From: an uncultured Desulfovibrio sp.
GTDB taxonomy: Bacteria > Desulfobacterota > Desulfovibrionia > Desulfovibrionales > Desulfovibrionaceae
Direction: 5' to 3'
DNA length: 64,000 nt
Assembly: GCF_910584445.1 (NCBI RefSeq)
Contig: NZ_CAJUBO010000002.1
Span: 1 to 64,000, forward strand
How positions within the stretch are numbered: the first letter of the stretch is position 1; each line of letters begins with the position of its first letter. Both the position numbers and the translations under genes were made by a program. Below are positions 41,248 through 50,599 of this stretch, one piece after another. A model generated the notes under the pieces. It was not told where the DNA came from. It saw nothing but the letters and a program-made list of their open reading frames with translations, and made no database searches.

Positions 41248-42996
41248 ATGAATACAGACGTTATGCGCCCCTGGCTTGAGCATTATGAGGATTTTGTGCC
41301 CCGCGAGGTCAGGCCCTGGGACAGGCCCCTTTATGCCATGCTCGATGATGCGGCGGAAAAGTATCCGCAGCGGCTGGCCGTGGTTTTTCAGAATACGCGC
41401 ATCACCTACAAGGCGTTGCGCGAAAAGGCCGAAGTGTTCGCCGGCGCCCTGCGCCGCGCCGGGGTCAGGCCCGGGGAGCGCGTCGCCGTCATGCTGCCCA
41501 ACCTGCCGCAGACGGTCATTGCCTTCTGGGGCGTGCTCAAGGCCGGGGCAGTGGCTGTGATGACCAACCCGCTCTATATGGAGAAGGAGCTTGTCCAGAA
41601 CCTGAGCGACGCGGGCGCGAGCCACATGGTGCTGCTGGATCTGCTCTGGCCGCGCGTGGCCGCCCTGCGCGAGCGGCTGCCCATCCGCAATTTTATTGTC
41701 ACGGGCATTGCCGACGCGCTTTCCTTTCCGCTCAATCTGTTCTACCGCCTGAGGCAGCGGCGCAATCAGCCGGCCGTGCCCCGGAATGACAGCGCGGTGC
41801 ATTTCTGGAAGACCTTTTGCAGGGGGGCGCAACGGCATTCCGAGCCGGTGGCCTCACCGAAGGACGATCTTGTCCTTCTTCAGTACACGGGGGGAACCAC
41901 GGGCATTTCCAAGGGCGTGGAGCTTACCCACGCCAATATCGGCACCAATTGCCGCCAGGTGCTGGACATCATCAACGTCACGGCCAGCGAGCACCATACC
42001 TTCATTTCCCTGATGCCGTTCTTCCATGTCTATGGCCTGACAATCTGCATGATAATCCCGGTCTATCTTGCGTCCACGATCCTGCCGCTCCCCCGGTATG
42101 TGCCGCAGGATGTGCTCAAGCTTATTGCGAAATACAAGCCTACGGTTTTTCCTGGCGCGCCCTCTGTCTATATGTCCCTGCTCCAGCAGAAGGAACTTGC
42201 CCGTTACGACCTGCACTGCATCAGGATCTGCGTTTCCGGTTCCGCGCCGCTGCCGCGCGATGTCTTTCTCCGTTTTCAGGAGGTCACGGGGGCGTCCATT
42301 CTGGAAGGGTACGGACTCACCGAAGCCTCCCCCATCACCCATTGCAATCCTCTGGGCCAGGAGGGGCAGCGGGCCAATTCCATCGGCATGCCCATTCCCG
42401 GCACGGATGCCCGCATTGTGGACATGGAGGGCGGCGCGCTTTCCCTGCCGCCCGGCAAGCTGGGCGAACTGGTGGTCCGGGGTCCGCAGGTCATGAAGGG
42501 CTACTGGCGCAGGCCCGACGAAACCGCCAACGCGCTTCGCAATGGCTGGCTCTATACCGGCGACCTGGCTACCATGGATGAGGACGGCTATTTCTACATC
42601 GTGGACCGCAAGAAGGATATGGTCATTGTCGGCGGCTACAATGTCTATCCCCGCGAGGTGGACGAGGTTTTGCTGGCGCATCCCAAGGTCGCCGATGCGG
42701 TGACGGTGGGCATCAGCGACGGCATACGCGGCGAGACGCTCAAGGCATATGTGGTGCCCCAGCCGGGCGAGACCATGGGCAAGGCCGATGTCGTCGGATG
42801 GTGCCGCGCCCGCCTTGCTTCCTACAAGGTGCCGCGTCTTGTGGAATTTCGGGAAGAGCTGCCCAAGACCATTGTCGGCAAGGTGCTGCGCCGGGCGCTG
42901 CGCGAAGAGGAAGAGGCCAAGCGCAAGGGGGGCCGGGCTGTCGCCGCCGATGCTCCGCAGGCCGAGACGGCGTCTTCGGACGACCACAGGGCGTGA
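41248..42996 (+). CDS. Long-chain fatty-acid--CoA ligase
   Basis: A 582-residue AMP-forming acyl-CoA synthetase. P-loop QYTGGTTGISKGVELTH, the A5 GYGLTEASPITH, the A7-A8 region GWLYTGDLATMDEDGYFYIV, DRKKDMVIVGGYNVYP and the late Lys in LPKTIVGKVLRR. It activates medium or long-chain fatty acids to CoA thioesters, ATP to AMP, probably at the membrane. The ATG at 41248 follows AAGGATGGAAG. It sits 41 bases after ispDF and may be co-transcribed. Confidence 0.92.
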   Translation: MNTDVMRPWLEHYEDFVPREVRPWDRPLYAMLDDAAEKYPQRLAVVFQNTRITYKALREKAEVFAGALRRAGVRPGERVAVMLPNLPQTVIAFWGVLKAGAVAVMTNPLYMEKELVQNLSDAGASHMVLLDLLWPRVAALRERLPIRNFIVTGIADALSFPLNLFYRLRQRRNQPAVPRNDSAVHFWKTFCRGAQRHSEPVASPKDDLVLLQYTGGTTGISKGVELTHANIGTNCRQVLDIINVTASEHHTFISLMPFFHVYGLTICMIIPVYLASTILPLPRYVPQDVLKLIAKYKPTVFPGAPSVYMSLLQQKELARYDLHCIRICVSGSAPLPRDVFLRFQEVTGASILEGYGLTEASPITHCNPLGQEGQRANSIGMPIPGTDARIVDMEGGALSLPPGKLGELVVRGPQVMKGYWRRPDETANALRNGWLYTGDLATMDEDGYFYIVDRKKDMVIVGGYNVYPREVDEVLLAHPKVADAVTVGISDGIRGETLKAYVVPQPGETMGKADVVGWCRARLASYKVPRLVEFREELPKTIVGKVLRRALREEEEAKRKGGRAVAADAPQAETASSDDHRA

Positions 42997-43013
42997 ACGG
43001 ACCCGCATACTGT

Positions 43014-43036
43014 CGGGGCGAAGCGCCGGTTTTTCA
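43014..43036 (+). terminator. Short hairpin plus T-run after the acyl-CoA ligase
   Basis: CGGGGCG-AA-GCGCCG, imperfect, followed by GTTTTTC. It lies between the convergent ligase gene and the small lipoprotein gene. Confidence 0.45.
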
Positions 43037-43054
43037 AAAGGCTCCTGGGGGACC

Positions 43055-43183
43055 TCAGAAGGCGGACGGGTCCACGATGGAAAGCAGGCGGGAGCAGGCG
43101 CCCAGCGCAAACGGCGCGGCAAGGGCGAGCCACGCCGCAAGCAGACGTTTGAGGGATGCGCGCGACCGCGCGGGAACATCCAT
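43055..43183 (-). CDS. 42-residue lipoprotein downstream of lysC
   Basis: Reads MDVPARSRASLKRLLAAWLA, then LAAPFALGAC followed by SRLLSIVDPSAF. Basic N-region, hydrophobic H-region and a lipobox (ALGAC) with the cysteine at residue 30 make a complete lipoprotein signal. The mature peptide is only 13 residues. It begins ten bases after the lysC stop, in the same direction. I do not know the family. Short lipoproteins of this type resemble entericidin or LptM-like peptides in form only. Confidence 0.6.
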   Translation of the reverse strand: MDVPARSRASLKRLLAAWLALAAPFALGACSRLLSIVDPSAF

Positions 43184-43192
43184 GGGCGGCGC

Positions 43193-44416
43193 CTAGCCGA
43201 TATCCCAATCCAGACCGAAGGTATCGTGGAGGATACGCACGGCAAGCTCCACATACTTTTCCTGGATGAGGATGGTGATCTTGATTTCCGAGGTGCTGAT
43301 CATGAGGATGTTGATGCCTTCCTCGGTCAGCGCGGCAAAGGCGCGCGCGGCCACGCCCGAATGATTGCGCATGCCGACGCCGATGGCCGATACCTTGGCT
43401 ACGCTCACGTCGTGCAGCACTTCCGAGGCGCCGATCTTCTGCGCCACCTCATTCATGATCTCCAGCGTCTGGGGCAGGTCCTTGCGGGTGATGGTGAAGG
43501 TCATGTCCGTATGACCGTCCTGGCTCGTATTCTGGACGATCATGTCCACCAAGACCCCCCGCTCGGAAAGCGGCCCGAAAACGGCGGCGGCCATGCCGGG
43601 CACATCCGGCACATCGCGCAGGGTCACGCGGGCCTGGTCTTTGTCGTACGCGATGCCGGAAACAAGAACCGCTTCCATGCTGGGATCCTCCTGGGTGACG
43701 AGGGTGCCGGGGTCGTCGCTGAACGTGGAGCGCACATGCACGGGGACCTTGTATTTCTTGGCGAACTCCACGGAACGGATGTGGAGCACCTTGGCGCCCA
43801 TGCTCGCCATTTCCAGCATTTCGTCATAGGCCACGCGGTCCATCTTGCGCGCGGTCGAACAGATATTGGGGTCGGTGGTGTAAACGCCGTCCACGTCCGT
43901 ATAGATCTCGCATTCGGCGGAATCCAGCGCCGCCGCAAGGGCCACGGCCGAGGTGTCGGAGCCGCCCCGGCCCAGGGTGGTGATGCGTCCGTCAGCGGTA
44001 CTGCCCTGAAAACCGGCCACCACGAGAACGTCATAACGGTGGAACAGCTCACGGAGCCTGCCGCTGTCGATGGCGCGGATGCGGGCGCGGCCGAAATCAT
44101 CATCCGTGGTGACGGGGATCTGCCAGCCCAGCAGCGAGCGGGCGCTGATGCCCGCATCCTTGAGCAGCATGGTGAAGAGACTGATGGAAACCTGCTCGCC
44201 GGTGGAAACGAGCGCATCACATTCCGCCTTGTCCGGCGCGGGCGACCATTCGTCAGCCAGGGCCAGAAGGCGGTTGGTGTCTCCGGCGCGGGCAGAGAGC
44301 ACGGCGATGACCTTGTTGCCGCGTTGCAGGCCGTCCACGACCTTGCCGCGCACCATCTTCATGCTCTCCAGCGTTGCCACTGAAGTGCCGCCGAATTTTT
44401 GCACGAGTATCTTCAT
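43193..44416 (-). CDS. lysC: Aspartate kinase
   Basis: A 407-residue aspartokinase catalysing the first step of Lys/Thr/Met synthesis. The N-terminal KFGGTSVA, the GFQGSTADGRITTLGRGGSD loop and the C-terminal ACT domains (VLVDMIVQNTSQDGHTDMTFT, VSAIGVGMRNHSGVAA) are visible. Length and double-ACT layout match the monofunctional alpha-type, expected to be feedback-inhibited by Lys/Thr. The ATG at 44416 precedes MKILVQKFGG. It is downstream of acpS-nnr-tsaE on the same strand. Confidence 0.96.
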   Translation of the reverse strand: MKILVQKFGGTSVATLESMKMVRGKVVDGLQRGNKVIAVLSARAGDTNRLLALADEWSPAPDKAECDALVSTGEQVSISLFTMLLKDAGISARSLLGWQIPVTTDDDFGRARIRAIDSGRLRELFHRYDVLVVAGFQGSTADGRITTLGRGGSDTSAVALAAALDSAECEIYTDVDGVYTTDPNICSTARKMDRVAYDEMLEMASMGAKVLHIRSVEFAKKYKVPVHVRSTFSDDPGTLVTQEDPSMEAVLVSGIAYDKDQARVTLRDVPDVPGMAAAVFGPLSERGVLVDMIVQNTSQDGHTDMTFTITRKDLPQTLEIMNEVAQKIGASEVLHDVSVAKVSAIGVGMRNHSGVAARAFAALTEEGINILMISTSEIKITILIQEKYVELAVRILHDTFGLDWDIG

Positions 44417-44486
44417 GCCCAACCCCGGTTAGCCATTGCGCGGCGTTTTTGCCGCGTGCGGGAGCCTGCGGTCGCGCTCCAGGCGC

Positions 44487-44975
44487 TCAGTCTCCGTGCC
44501 CGGAATCCGCCATGGCCGAGACCAGCGTCGCGGGCAGGGTCCCGGCGTGTGGACCCGCACCCCGCAGGAGCAGCAGCCGTCCATCATCCTCCATCTTGAT
44601 GGAGATGTCCAGAAAATCCTCCGGCAGCAGGTCTGCGGGGAGGTAGTCGGCCCATTCCACCACCACGAGTTTTTCCGAATCTTCCAGGGCATCGACGAGT
44701 TCCTCCGGCGCGTGGCCGGGGCAGCGGTAGAGATCGCAATGCACGAGCTGGGGCCGGGTGGGGTAGATGTTGCACAGCGTAAAGGACGGACTGGAGACCT
44801 CGGCATCCTCTCCTCCCGGGAGGGAACGCACCAGCGCGGCGGTGAGCGTCGTCTTGCCGCTGCCGAGGCCTCCGCGCAGGAGGAGCGCGCGCGTCTCGCC
44901 CGACGGCAGCAGACGCGCGAGCAGTTCCCCGAATTTCAGGGTATCCTCAAGGGTGGCAAGCCTCAGTTCGGCCAT
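44487..44975 (-). CDS. tsaE: tRNA t6A biosynthesis ATPase TsaE
   Basis: A 162-residue P-loop protein with Walker A LLRGGLGSGKTTL, SSPSFTLCNIY, the HCDLYR motif and VVVEWADYLP (Walker B). It drives the TsaB-TsaD complex that makes threonylcarbamoyladenosine at A37 of ANN-reading tRNAs. The start overlaps the end of nnr by 13 bases. It is slightly longer at the C-terminus than the E. coli protein. Confidence 0.93.
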   Translation of the reverse strand: MAELRLATLEDTLKFGELLARLLPSGETRALLLRGGLGSGKTTLTAALVRSLPGGEDAEVSSPSFTLCNIYPTRPQLVHCDLYRCPGHAPEELVDALEDSEKLVVVEWADYLPADLLPEDFLDISIKMEDDGRLLLLRGAGPHAGTLPATLVSAMADSGHGD

Positions 44976-46660
44976 GGTATGCAGCGCTCCCCTCCTGTTG
45001 CCGGCGGATCGCCGGGCGTGGCGCGGGCATGCGGCAGGGCGTCGGCCAGTTCCGAGGCGCGGACCCCTCGCAGGGGGAAGTCCCGGGCACAGATGCGCCC
45101 CGCCAGGGCATGCAGCGCAACCCCCGTGGCCGCCACGCGGAGGGCATCCCTGCATCCTGCGCCGGTCTGGGCGAGCAGGGCGGCGATACAGCCCGCGAGA
45201 ACGTCGCCGGAACCGCCCATGGCGAGTGCCGGAATGGCGTAGGGCGAGATGAGGACCGGCCGTCCGGACTGCCCCGCCAGGGTCCCCGCGCCCTTGAGGA
45301 CAACGGCCGCCGGACTCAGCCCGCACAACCGGGCCAGGGCCGCGGGACGTTGCGCCTGGATCTGCCGGGTATCGGCGGCAAGCAGGGCCGCCGCCTCGCC
45401 GGGATGTGGCGTGAGGATGTCGGCGGATGTCAGCCGCGAGAGCAGCGCCCTGTTCCGGGAAAGCAGGATGAGCGCGTCCGCGTCGATGACGGCGGGGGGA
45501 CGGCCCGGCAGCTCCAGCAGGGCGGCGAGGAATGCGGCGGCGTCATCGCCGCGGCCCATGCCCGGTCCCACGGCGAGCGCCGTGCAGCGGCACAGCAGTT
45601 CCCGCAGAGGGTCCGGCAGGGAGGCGGGCCAGCGGACGGCGCCGGCATCGCCAAGGGCGAGCGTCATGATCTCCGGCCAGTCGTTTTTGATGGCCGGAAG
45701 GGAACTTCCCGGCGCCGCCGCGCTCACCAGCCCGGCGCCCGCGCGCAGGGCCGCCGCCGCCGCCAGATGCCCGGCGCCGGAAAGCCCGGGCGCGCCGCCC
45801 AGAACGAGCACATGGCCGAAACTGTTTTTGTAGGCGTCCGGGGCAGGTCCGGGCAGACCGCGCAGGGCGCGGCCGTCCAGCAGATAGTGGCGCGGCGGGC
45901 GCCGTGTTCGGACGGCGGCGGGGATGCCGATATCGCCCACATGGAGCGCGCCGGCCCAGGGGCGCGCGCATGGCAGCACAAGCCCGGGTTTGGCGGCTGC
46001 CAGCGTCACGGTGGCGTGCGCGCGCACGGCCACGGGCGAGGGGAGTCCGCTGACCGCATCCAGGCCAGAGGGAATGTCGATGGCGAGGACGAAACAGCCG
46101 GCAATGCGCCGGGAAAGGGCATTGACGCGTTCGATGGCGGCCTGGGCCTCGGGACGGAGCTTCCCGGAAAAGCCCGTGCCGAGGAGTCCGTCCACGATGA
46201 TGCGCGGCGGGCCGCTTTCCGCCGCTGCCGTTGCCGTGGCATTGCGTTCTTTCGCGGTCATGCCGCCGAGGCAGGCGGTCATCGCCACGGGGAGTTCCTC
46301 CAGCGGGGCCAGGCGTACGCCGTTGGCGCGGGCCATGGAGAGGTGCAGGGCGCTCGCCCCGCTCACGGCGTCCGGAGGACGCGCGTGGAACAGGAGGGGA
46401 CGCGCGCCACGGTCCGCCAGGAGGCGGGCGACGCAGGCGGCATCTCCGCCGTTGTTGCCGGACCCCATGAGGAGCCAGACCGCCGCGCCCTCCACATCGG
46501 GACAGTGGCGCAGCAGGACGTCACAGGCCACGCGGCCGGCATTTTCCATGAGCATGGCCGTGGAGAGGCCGAAACGTTCCGCCTCCTCGTCCCACTGCCG
46601 CATTTCGTCCGGCAGGGGAAGGGGAGAGAGCAGACGGCAAAATTCCTCGGGCGCGTCCAT
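44963..46660 (-). CDS. nnr: Bifunctional NAD(P)H-hydrate epimerase/dehydratase
   Basis: A 565-residue repair enzyme. The N-terminal YjeF epimerase domain (residues ~15-235) shows MLMENAGR, GSGNNGGDA and DIPSGLD. The C-terminal ADP-dependent (S)-NAD(P)HX dehydratase domain (residues ~255-560) shows VLVLGGAPGLSGA, DADAL, TPHPGEAAALL and the catalytic GGSGDVLAG. It restores hydrated NAD(P)H. The ATG at 46660 shares one base with the acpS stop (TGATG). Confidence 0.95.
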   Translation of the reverse strand: MDAPEEFCRLLSPLPLPDEMRQWDEEAERFGLSTAMLMENAGRVACDVLLRHCPDVEGAAVWLLMGSGNNGGDAACVARLLADRGARPLLFHARPPDAVSGASALHLSMARANGVRLAPLEELPVAMTACLGGMTAKERNATATAAAESGPPRIIVDGLLGTGFSGKLRPEAQAAIERVNALSRRIAGCFVLAIDIPSGLDAVSGLPSPVAVRAHATVTLAAAKPGLVLPCARPWAGALHVGDIGIPAAVRTRRPPRHYLLDGRALRGLPGPAPDAYKNSFGHVLVLGGAPGLSGAGHLAAAAALRAGAGLVSAAAPGSSLPAIKNDWPEIMTLALGDAGAVRWPASLPDPLRELLCRCTALAVGPGMGRGDDAAAFLAALLELPGRPPAVIDADALILLSRNRALLSRLTSADILTPHPGEAAALLAADTRQIQAQRPAALARLCGLSPAAVVLKGAGTLAGQSGRPVLISPYAIPALAMGGSGDVLAGCIAALLAQTGAGCRDALRVAATGVALHALAGRICARDFPLRGVRASELADALPHARATPGDPPATGGERCIPWPN

Positions 46661-47034
46661 CAACCCTCCAGCACCACCACGGCCACGGCATGGGAACGTT
46701 CATGGCTGATGGAAAGATGGGCGGCGCGCGTGCCGAGCAGCCGCGCCCGTTCGCTGGCCCCCCCGTGAAAGATCAGGTCGGTGCCGCCGGCCGGCAGCGG
46801 AAGGACTTCTATCTGGCACGGTCCGACCCCCTGGCGGAATCCTGTCCCCAGCGCCTTGGAAGCCGCTTCCTTGGCCGCGAAGCGGCCCGCCAGAAAGGCG
46901 ATCGGCGGGTGCGGCGCCAGGGCGGCAAGTTCGCCGGGCGCAAGAAATTTTTCGAGGAACCGGCGACCGAACCGGGCATGGGCCGCCCTGATGCGCGCAA
47001 GCTCCGTCATGTCGATGCCAAGTCCCACGATCAT
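46660..47034 (-). CDS. acpS: Holo-[acyl-carrier-protein] synthase
   Basis: A 124-residue phosphopantetheinyl transferase attaching 4'-phosphopantetheine to ACP. GLGIDMTELARI carries the Mg-binding Asp and RFAAKEAASKALGTG the Glu/Lys motif; SISHERSHAVAVVVLE is the C-terminal motif. The ATG at 47034 is chosen because homology begins immediately (MIVGLGID). It is the first gene of the acpS-nnr-tsaE-lysC unit and divergent from ugd. Confidence 0.95.
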   Translation of the reverse strand: MIVGLGIDMTELARIRAAHARFGRRFLEKFLAPGELAALAPHPPIAFLAGRFAAKEAASKALGTGFRQGVGPCQIEVLPLPAGGTDLIFHGGASERARLLGTRAAHLSISHERSHAVAVVVLEG

Positions 47035-47113
47035 CGCCGTGCCCCCATGGTCCGCCGTGCCCCGGGCACGCCGGAACGACGCTCTGCCCCGGCTTGCCCA
47101 CAGGCGGAAAATT

Positions 47114-47125
47114 GCATATATATGC
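47114..47125. promoter_or_regulatory. AT-rich palindrome between divergent acpS and ugd
   Basis: GCATATATATGC is a perfect 12-bp palindrome in the 215-bp divergent intergenic region. Possible operator or part of overlapping promoters. No defined regulator is known for it. Confidence 0.35.
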
Positions 47126-47249
47126 GCTATGCCGATGCATTGTGGCGTCATCCCTGCCGCCGCGTCAAGTCAGGCGGGGGAAGGCACGGCGTCGCATGCG
47201 GGAAACCAGTCGCAATGAAGCGCGCGCAGCGCAGGGAGAGCGGAAAGGA

Positions 47250-48587
47250 ATGAAGTTGTGCATTGTCGGTACGGGCTATGTGGGGCTTGTCAGCGCAGCC
47301 TGTTTCGCGGAAATGGGCAATACCGTCATCTGTGTGGATGTGAACGCCGCGGTTGTCGAAAAGCTCAATTCCGGCGCCGTCCACATCTATGAACCCGGGC
47401 TGGAGCCGATGGTGCGCCGCAGCCGCGCCGACGGACGCCTGCGCTTTACCACGAGCCTGGAACAGGGCATTGCCGATGCCGACTGCGCCTTCATCTGCGT
47501 GGGCACGCCGCCCCGCCCCGACGGCTCCTGCGACCTGAGCTATGTGCATCAGGTGGCGCACGAGATCGGCCGGCACATGCAAAAGGATCTCGTGGTGGTC
47601 GACAAGTCCACTGTTCCCGTGGGGACCGCCGACACCGTGCGCGGCATCATCTCCGGCGAGCTGGCCGCGCGTGGCCTCTCCCTGAGCGCGGAGGTGGTCT
47701 CCAACCCCGAATTTCTCAAGGAAGGCGACGCCATCGCGGATTTCATGAAACCCGACCGCGTGATCATCGGCACGGATTCTCCCGGGGCGGCCTCGCTCAT
47801 GCGCGAGCTTTATGCGCCCTTTGCCCGCACCCGGGACAAGATCATCGTCATGGCAGTCCGCAGCGCCGAGATGACCAAGTACGCCGCCAACTGCATGCTG
47901 GCGACGAAGATCTCCTTCATCAACGAGATCGCCACCATTTGCGAGCAGGTGGGCGCGGATGTGCGCGATGTGCGCGTGGGTATCGGTTCCGATTCGCGCA
48001 TCGGCTACCAGTTCATCTATCCGGGCGTGGGGTATGGCGGCTCCTGCTTTCCCAAGGATGTCAAGGCGCTGATCCAGACCGCGGAAAATTCCGGTGTCGA
48101 GCCAATGCTCCTCAATGCCGTGGAAGCGGTCAATGCCCGCCAGAAGGCGCACATGGCCCGCCGCATCGCTGCCTATTTCGCTCCCCAGGGCGGTGTGCGC
48201 GGCAAGACGCTGGCCCTCTGGGGCCTGGCCTTCAAGGCCAATACCGATGACATGCGCGAGGCCGCGGCCATCAGCATCATCACTTCCCTCACAGAGGCGG
48301 GCATGAAGATACGCGCCTTCGATCCGGTCGCCGGTGACAATGCGCGCCGCATCTTTGCGGATAATCCGCTGGTGGAGATCCTGGATGAGCAGTATGCGGT
48401 GTGCGAGGGCGCCCAGGCGCTGCTGGTGGTGACGGAGTGGAACCAGTTCCGCAATCCGGATTTTGCCCGCATCAAGTCCCTGTTGAGCGCGCCCATCCTT
48501 TTTGACGGCCGCAACCTGTATTCGCCGTCTGCCATGGCGGAACGGGGCTTTGCCTACTTCTGCATCGGCCGCGTGCCCGAGGCCTGA
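47250..48587 (+). CDS. ugd: UDP-glucose 6-dehydrogenase
   Basis: A 445-residue dehydrogenase oxidising UDP-glucose to UDP-glucuronate with two NAD+. N-terminal Rossmann IVGTGYVGLVSAACFA, the central EMTKYAANCMLATKISFINE helix and the catalytic Cys in GYGGSCFPKDVKAL. The product feeds acidic exopolysaccharide or aminoarabinose synthesis and may supply the glycan cluster. The ATG at 47250 has AAGGA directly ahead. Confidence 0.95.
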   Translation: MKLCIVGTGYVGLVSAACFAEMGNTVICVDVNAAVVEKLNSGAVHIYEPGLEPMVRRSRADGRLRFTTSLEQGIADADCAFICVGTPPRPDGSCDLSYVHQVAHEIGRHMQKDLVVVDKSTVPVGTADTVRGIISGELAARGLSLSAEVVSNPEFLKEGDAIADFMKPDRVIIGTDSPGAASLMRELYAPFARTRDKIIVMAVRSAEMTKYAANCMLATKISFINEIATICEQVGADVRDVRVGIGSDSRIGYQFIYPGVGYGGSCFPKDVKALIQTAENSGVEPMLLNAVEAVNARQKAHMARRIAAYFAPQGGVRGKTLALWGLAFKANTDDMREAAAISIITSLTEAGMKIRAFDPVAGDNARRIFADNPLVEILDEQYAVCEGAQALLVVTEWNQFRNPDFARIKSLLSAPILFDGRNLYSPSAMAERGFAYFCIGRVPEA

Positions 48588-48619
48588 TCGGGCGGCGGCC
48601 CGGGCGTTCCCGCCGAAGT

Positions 48620-49588
48620 TCAGAGTCGGGCGAACGCCCGCCACCATGCCAGGACAGGAACCAGCATGGCGAGCGCCGCCGCGCCCCACTGCGGCAGCGC
48701 TCGCCACCTGTGCCGCAGGCGAAGTCCTTCCGCCATTCCCAATGTGAGTCCGCAACACAGACCGGCCACATGCGCCAGATAGTCGGTGCGTTCGCCCTCA
48801 GTGCCCAGCATGGCGAGCAGCGCCGCCCCGGCGGCCACGGGCAGGAGCATTTCGCGCCGTCCCGCATGCCGGAGCGCCATCAGGCCCGACAGCGCGCCGA
48901 TACACGCGAAGAGCGCGGTGGAGAAGCCGATGCTTTCCACCGGCTGCCGACGAAGCGCCACCGCCAGGCAATTGCCGAGGATGCCTCCGGCCAGTGTCAG
49001 CCACAGGGCGCGCCCGATGCCGGCGCTTCGCGCGAGCAGCGCCAGAAAAAGCGCGCCGAACGCAAGATTTCCGAAAAGATGCGCGGCATCCGCATGCAGG
49101 GTCAGTGCCGTGATCACGCGGTACCATTGCCCATGCAGACGCACCTGGAGGGTATCCAGAGCGCCCGCGGGCAGCCATAGCCGGGGAGCCGGCAGCCAGT
49201 CCGGCACGGGCCACCAGCCCATACGCATGCCATGCCAGACGAGGAGCGGCAGAAGGAAACACCCCGCCAGCTTCCAGTGGGCGTGGATCACCGGCGGAGG
49301 CGGCGCGGGGCGGTGCCGCTCCTCGTCAAAGGCCGTCAGCTCCCGCAAGGCCACGCGTTCGAGCAGGGGCGGCACATAGAGACATTCCCGGCTGTTGAAC
49401 TGTGAAAGCCTGTGCGGGATGTCGCAGGCGCTGAGAACAAGGCGCCAGTCCCGCCGCTGGCGATAGCTGACAAAGCCGGAAGCGCCGCTGATATTGCGCC
49501 AGAAGGCGGGGACCGAAGCCGGTCTGACACGCCAGCGCAAACGGGCATGGACGTTGATGGCCGGTGCGTGGGGGAGCGGTTGCGGCAT
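48620..49588 (-). CDS. Rhomboid-family intramembrane serine protease
   Basis: A 322-residue membrane protein. A ~100-residue cytosolic N-terminus (including RQRRDWRLVLSA) precedes about seven spans. The catalytic Ser is in GFSTALF and the catalytic His in YLAHVAGLCCG; HADAAHLFGN in the second span is also typical. It cleaves membrane-anchored substrates; none can be named here. The C-terminal third is very hydrophobic. Confidence 0.88.
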   Translation of the reverse strand: MPQPLPHAPAINVHARLRWRVRPASVPAFWRNISGASGFVSYRQRRDWRLVLSACDIPHRLSQFNSRECLYVPPLLERVALRELTAFDEERHRPAPPPPVIHAHWKLAGCFLLPLLVWHGMRMGWWPVPDWLPAPRLWLPAGALDTLQVRLHGQWYRVITALTLHADAAHLFGNLAFGALFLALLARSAGIGRALWLTLAGGILGNCLAVALRRQPVESIGFSTALFACIGALSGLMALRHAGRREMLLPVAAGAALLAMLGTEGERTDYLAHVAGLCCGLTLGMAEGLRLRHRWRALPQWGAAALAMLVPVLAWWRAFARL

Positions 49589-49600
49589 GGAGAAAAGAGG

Positions 49601-49633
49601 AAAAAAGCCCCGGCAGGATGCTGACGGGGCTTC
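49601..49633 (-). terminator. Intrinsic terminator of rpmB
   Basis: On the reverse strand GAAGCCCCG pairs with CGGGGCTTT, ending in a T6 run (49606-49601). It lies 22 bases past the rpmB stop. Confidence 0.9.
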
Positions 49634-49655
49634 AGAGAAATGGCGGAGGGAGCGC

Positions 49656-49865
49656 CTAGTCCTGCTTGCGGGCTGCGGGCTTGGTGACGAACCCGGAGCG
49701 GAGGCAGCGGGTGCACACGGTGAGCGTCCGCACGCTGCCGTCAGGGAACTGATGCCGCACGCGCTGCAGATTGGGATTGAAACGGCGCTTGGTCTTGATG
49801 TTGGAATGGCTCACCAGGTTGCCCACCTGGGGCTTTTTGCCGCAGAAATCACATTCCTTGCTCAT
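49656..49865 (-). CDS. rpmB: 50S ribosomal protein L28, zinc-binding form
   Basis: A 69-residue bL28. MSKECDFCGKKPQVGNLVSH then NIKTKRRFNPNLQ is diagnostic. The CxxC near the N-terminus and CTRC near the C-terminus make the C+ zinc-binding type, which many bacteria swap for a C- paralogue under zinc limitation. It has its own terminator and appears monocistronic. An AGGA ribosome binding site precedes the ATG at 49865. Confidence 0.97.
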   Translation of the reverse strand: MSKECDFCGKKPQVGNLVSHSNIKTKRRFNPNLQRVRHQFPDGSVRTLTVCTRCLRSGFVTKPAARKQD

Positions 49866-50202
49866 GCTTTCCTCCGTATATGCGCTGAAAACTGTTCCAT
49901 CCGTCGTTGGAGCGCCCCTGGTCATGCCGGTGAAATGGCATGCCGGCAGGCGTTGCCCATGCGAACGGCGAACATACTCTGTCCCTGAAGAAAATACAAG
50001 TTTTTTTCCAGAAGGCGCGTCGCGCATGCGCCATGCCGTGCCGGCAACGTTCGGAACGGGGTTCTCCGCCAAAGGGTTGACAATGCCGGCCGGCTGCCTT
50101 AAATACCCCACCTCCACGGCGCATGGGGCGCCGGGGCATCACCGGGAATCCTCCCGGGCGATAATCGGCGGCCATGCCGCCATAAACCGGAGTCATGCTG
50201 AA

Positions 50203-50406
50203 ATGTTGAGTTTTGCAAGAAACGAGTGCGGCATCCGTCTTGCTTCCGCTGCCATCGTTCTCCTGCCCGTTGTTGCCATGATTTTCGCCACCAGCCGTTC
50301 CTCGTCTCTCGACCTGGTGGTGGCCCTGATGTACTGCGCCTTTGCCGCGGTGGCCTTCATGGCCCTTCTGCTGGAGCGGGCGGAGGAAAACGAGAACAGG
50401 GAATAG
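50203..50406 (+). CDS. 67-residue membrane protein of unknown function
   Basis: MLSFARNECGIRLASAAIVL opens a two-span protein (residues ~12-30 and ~38-57) with an acidic tail (ERAEENENRE). Codon use fits the GC-rich chromosome. A strong terminator follows at 50464. No clear Shine-Dalgarno is seen, and no family is recognised. Confidence 0.5.
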   Translation: MLSFARNECGIRLASAAIVLLPVVAMIFATSRSSSLDLVVALMYCAFAAVAFMALLLERAEENENRE

Positions 50407-50463
50407 CTTTGCGGGAGGGTCCATCCCTCCCCGGTTGCGCCCTTCGTTGGGGCAACGCAGAAC

Positions 50464-50496
50464 AAAGCCCGGCTTTCTCATGAAGGCCGGGCTTTT
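50464..50496 (+). terminator. Intrinsic terminator
   Basis: AAAGCCCGGC (50464-50473) pairs with GCCGGGCTTT (50486-50495), 12-base loop, followed by TG-rich sequence. It closes the small membrane-protein transcript. Confidence 0.8.
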
Positions 50497-50599
50497 GCGT
50501 GCGCGCGCGCGGCGGCATGGCGCGGTGACTTGCAAGCCACGGCATTTCCGGCTAGTTTTTCCTCCCATTTTCAGGATATTTCGCCAGTGTGGGGACAAT

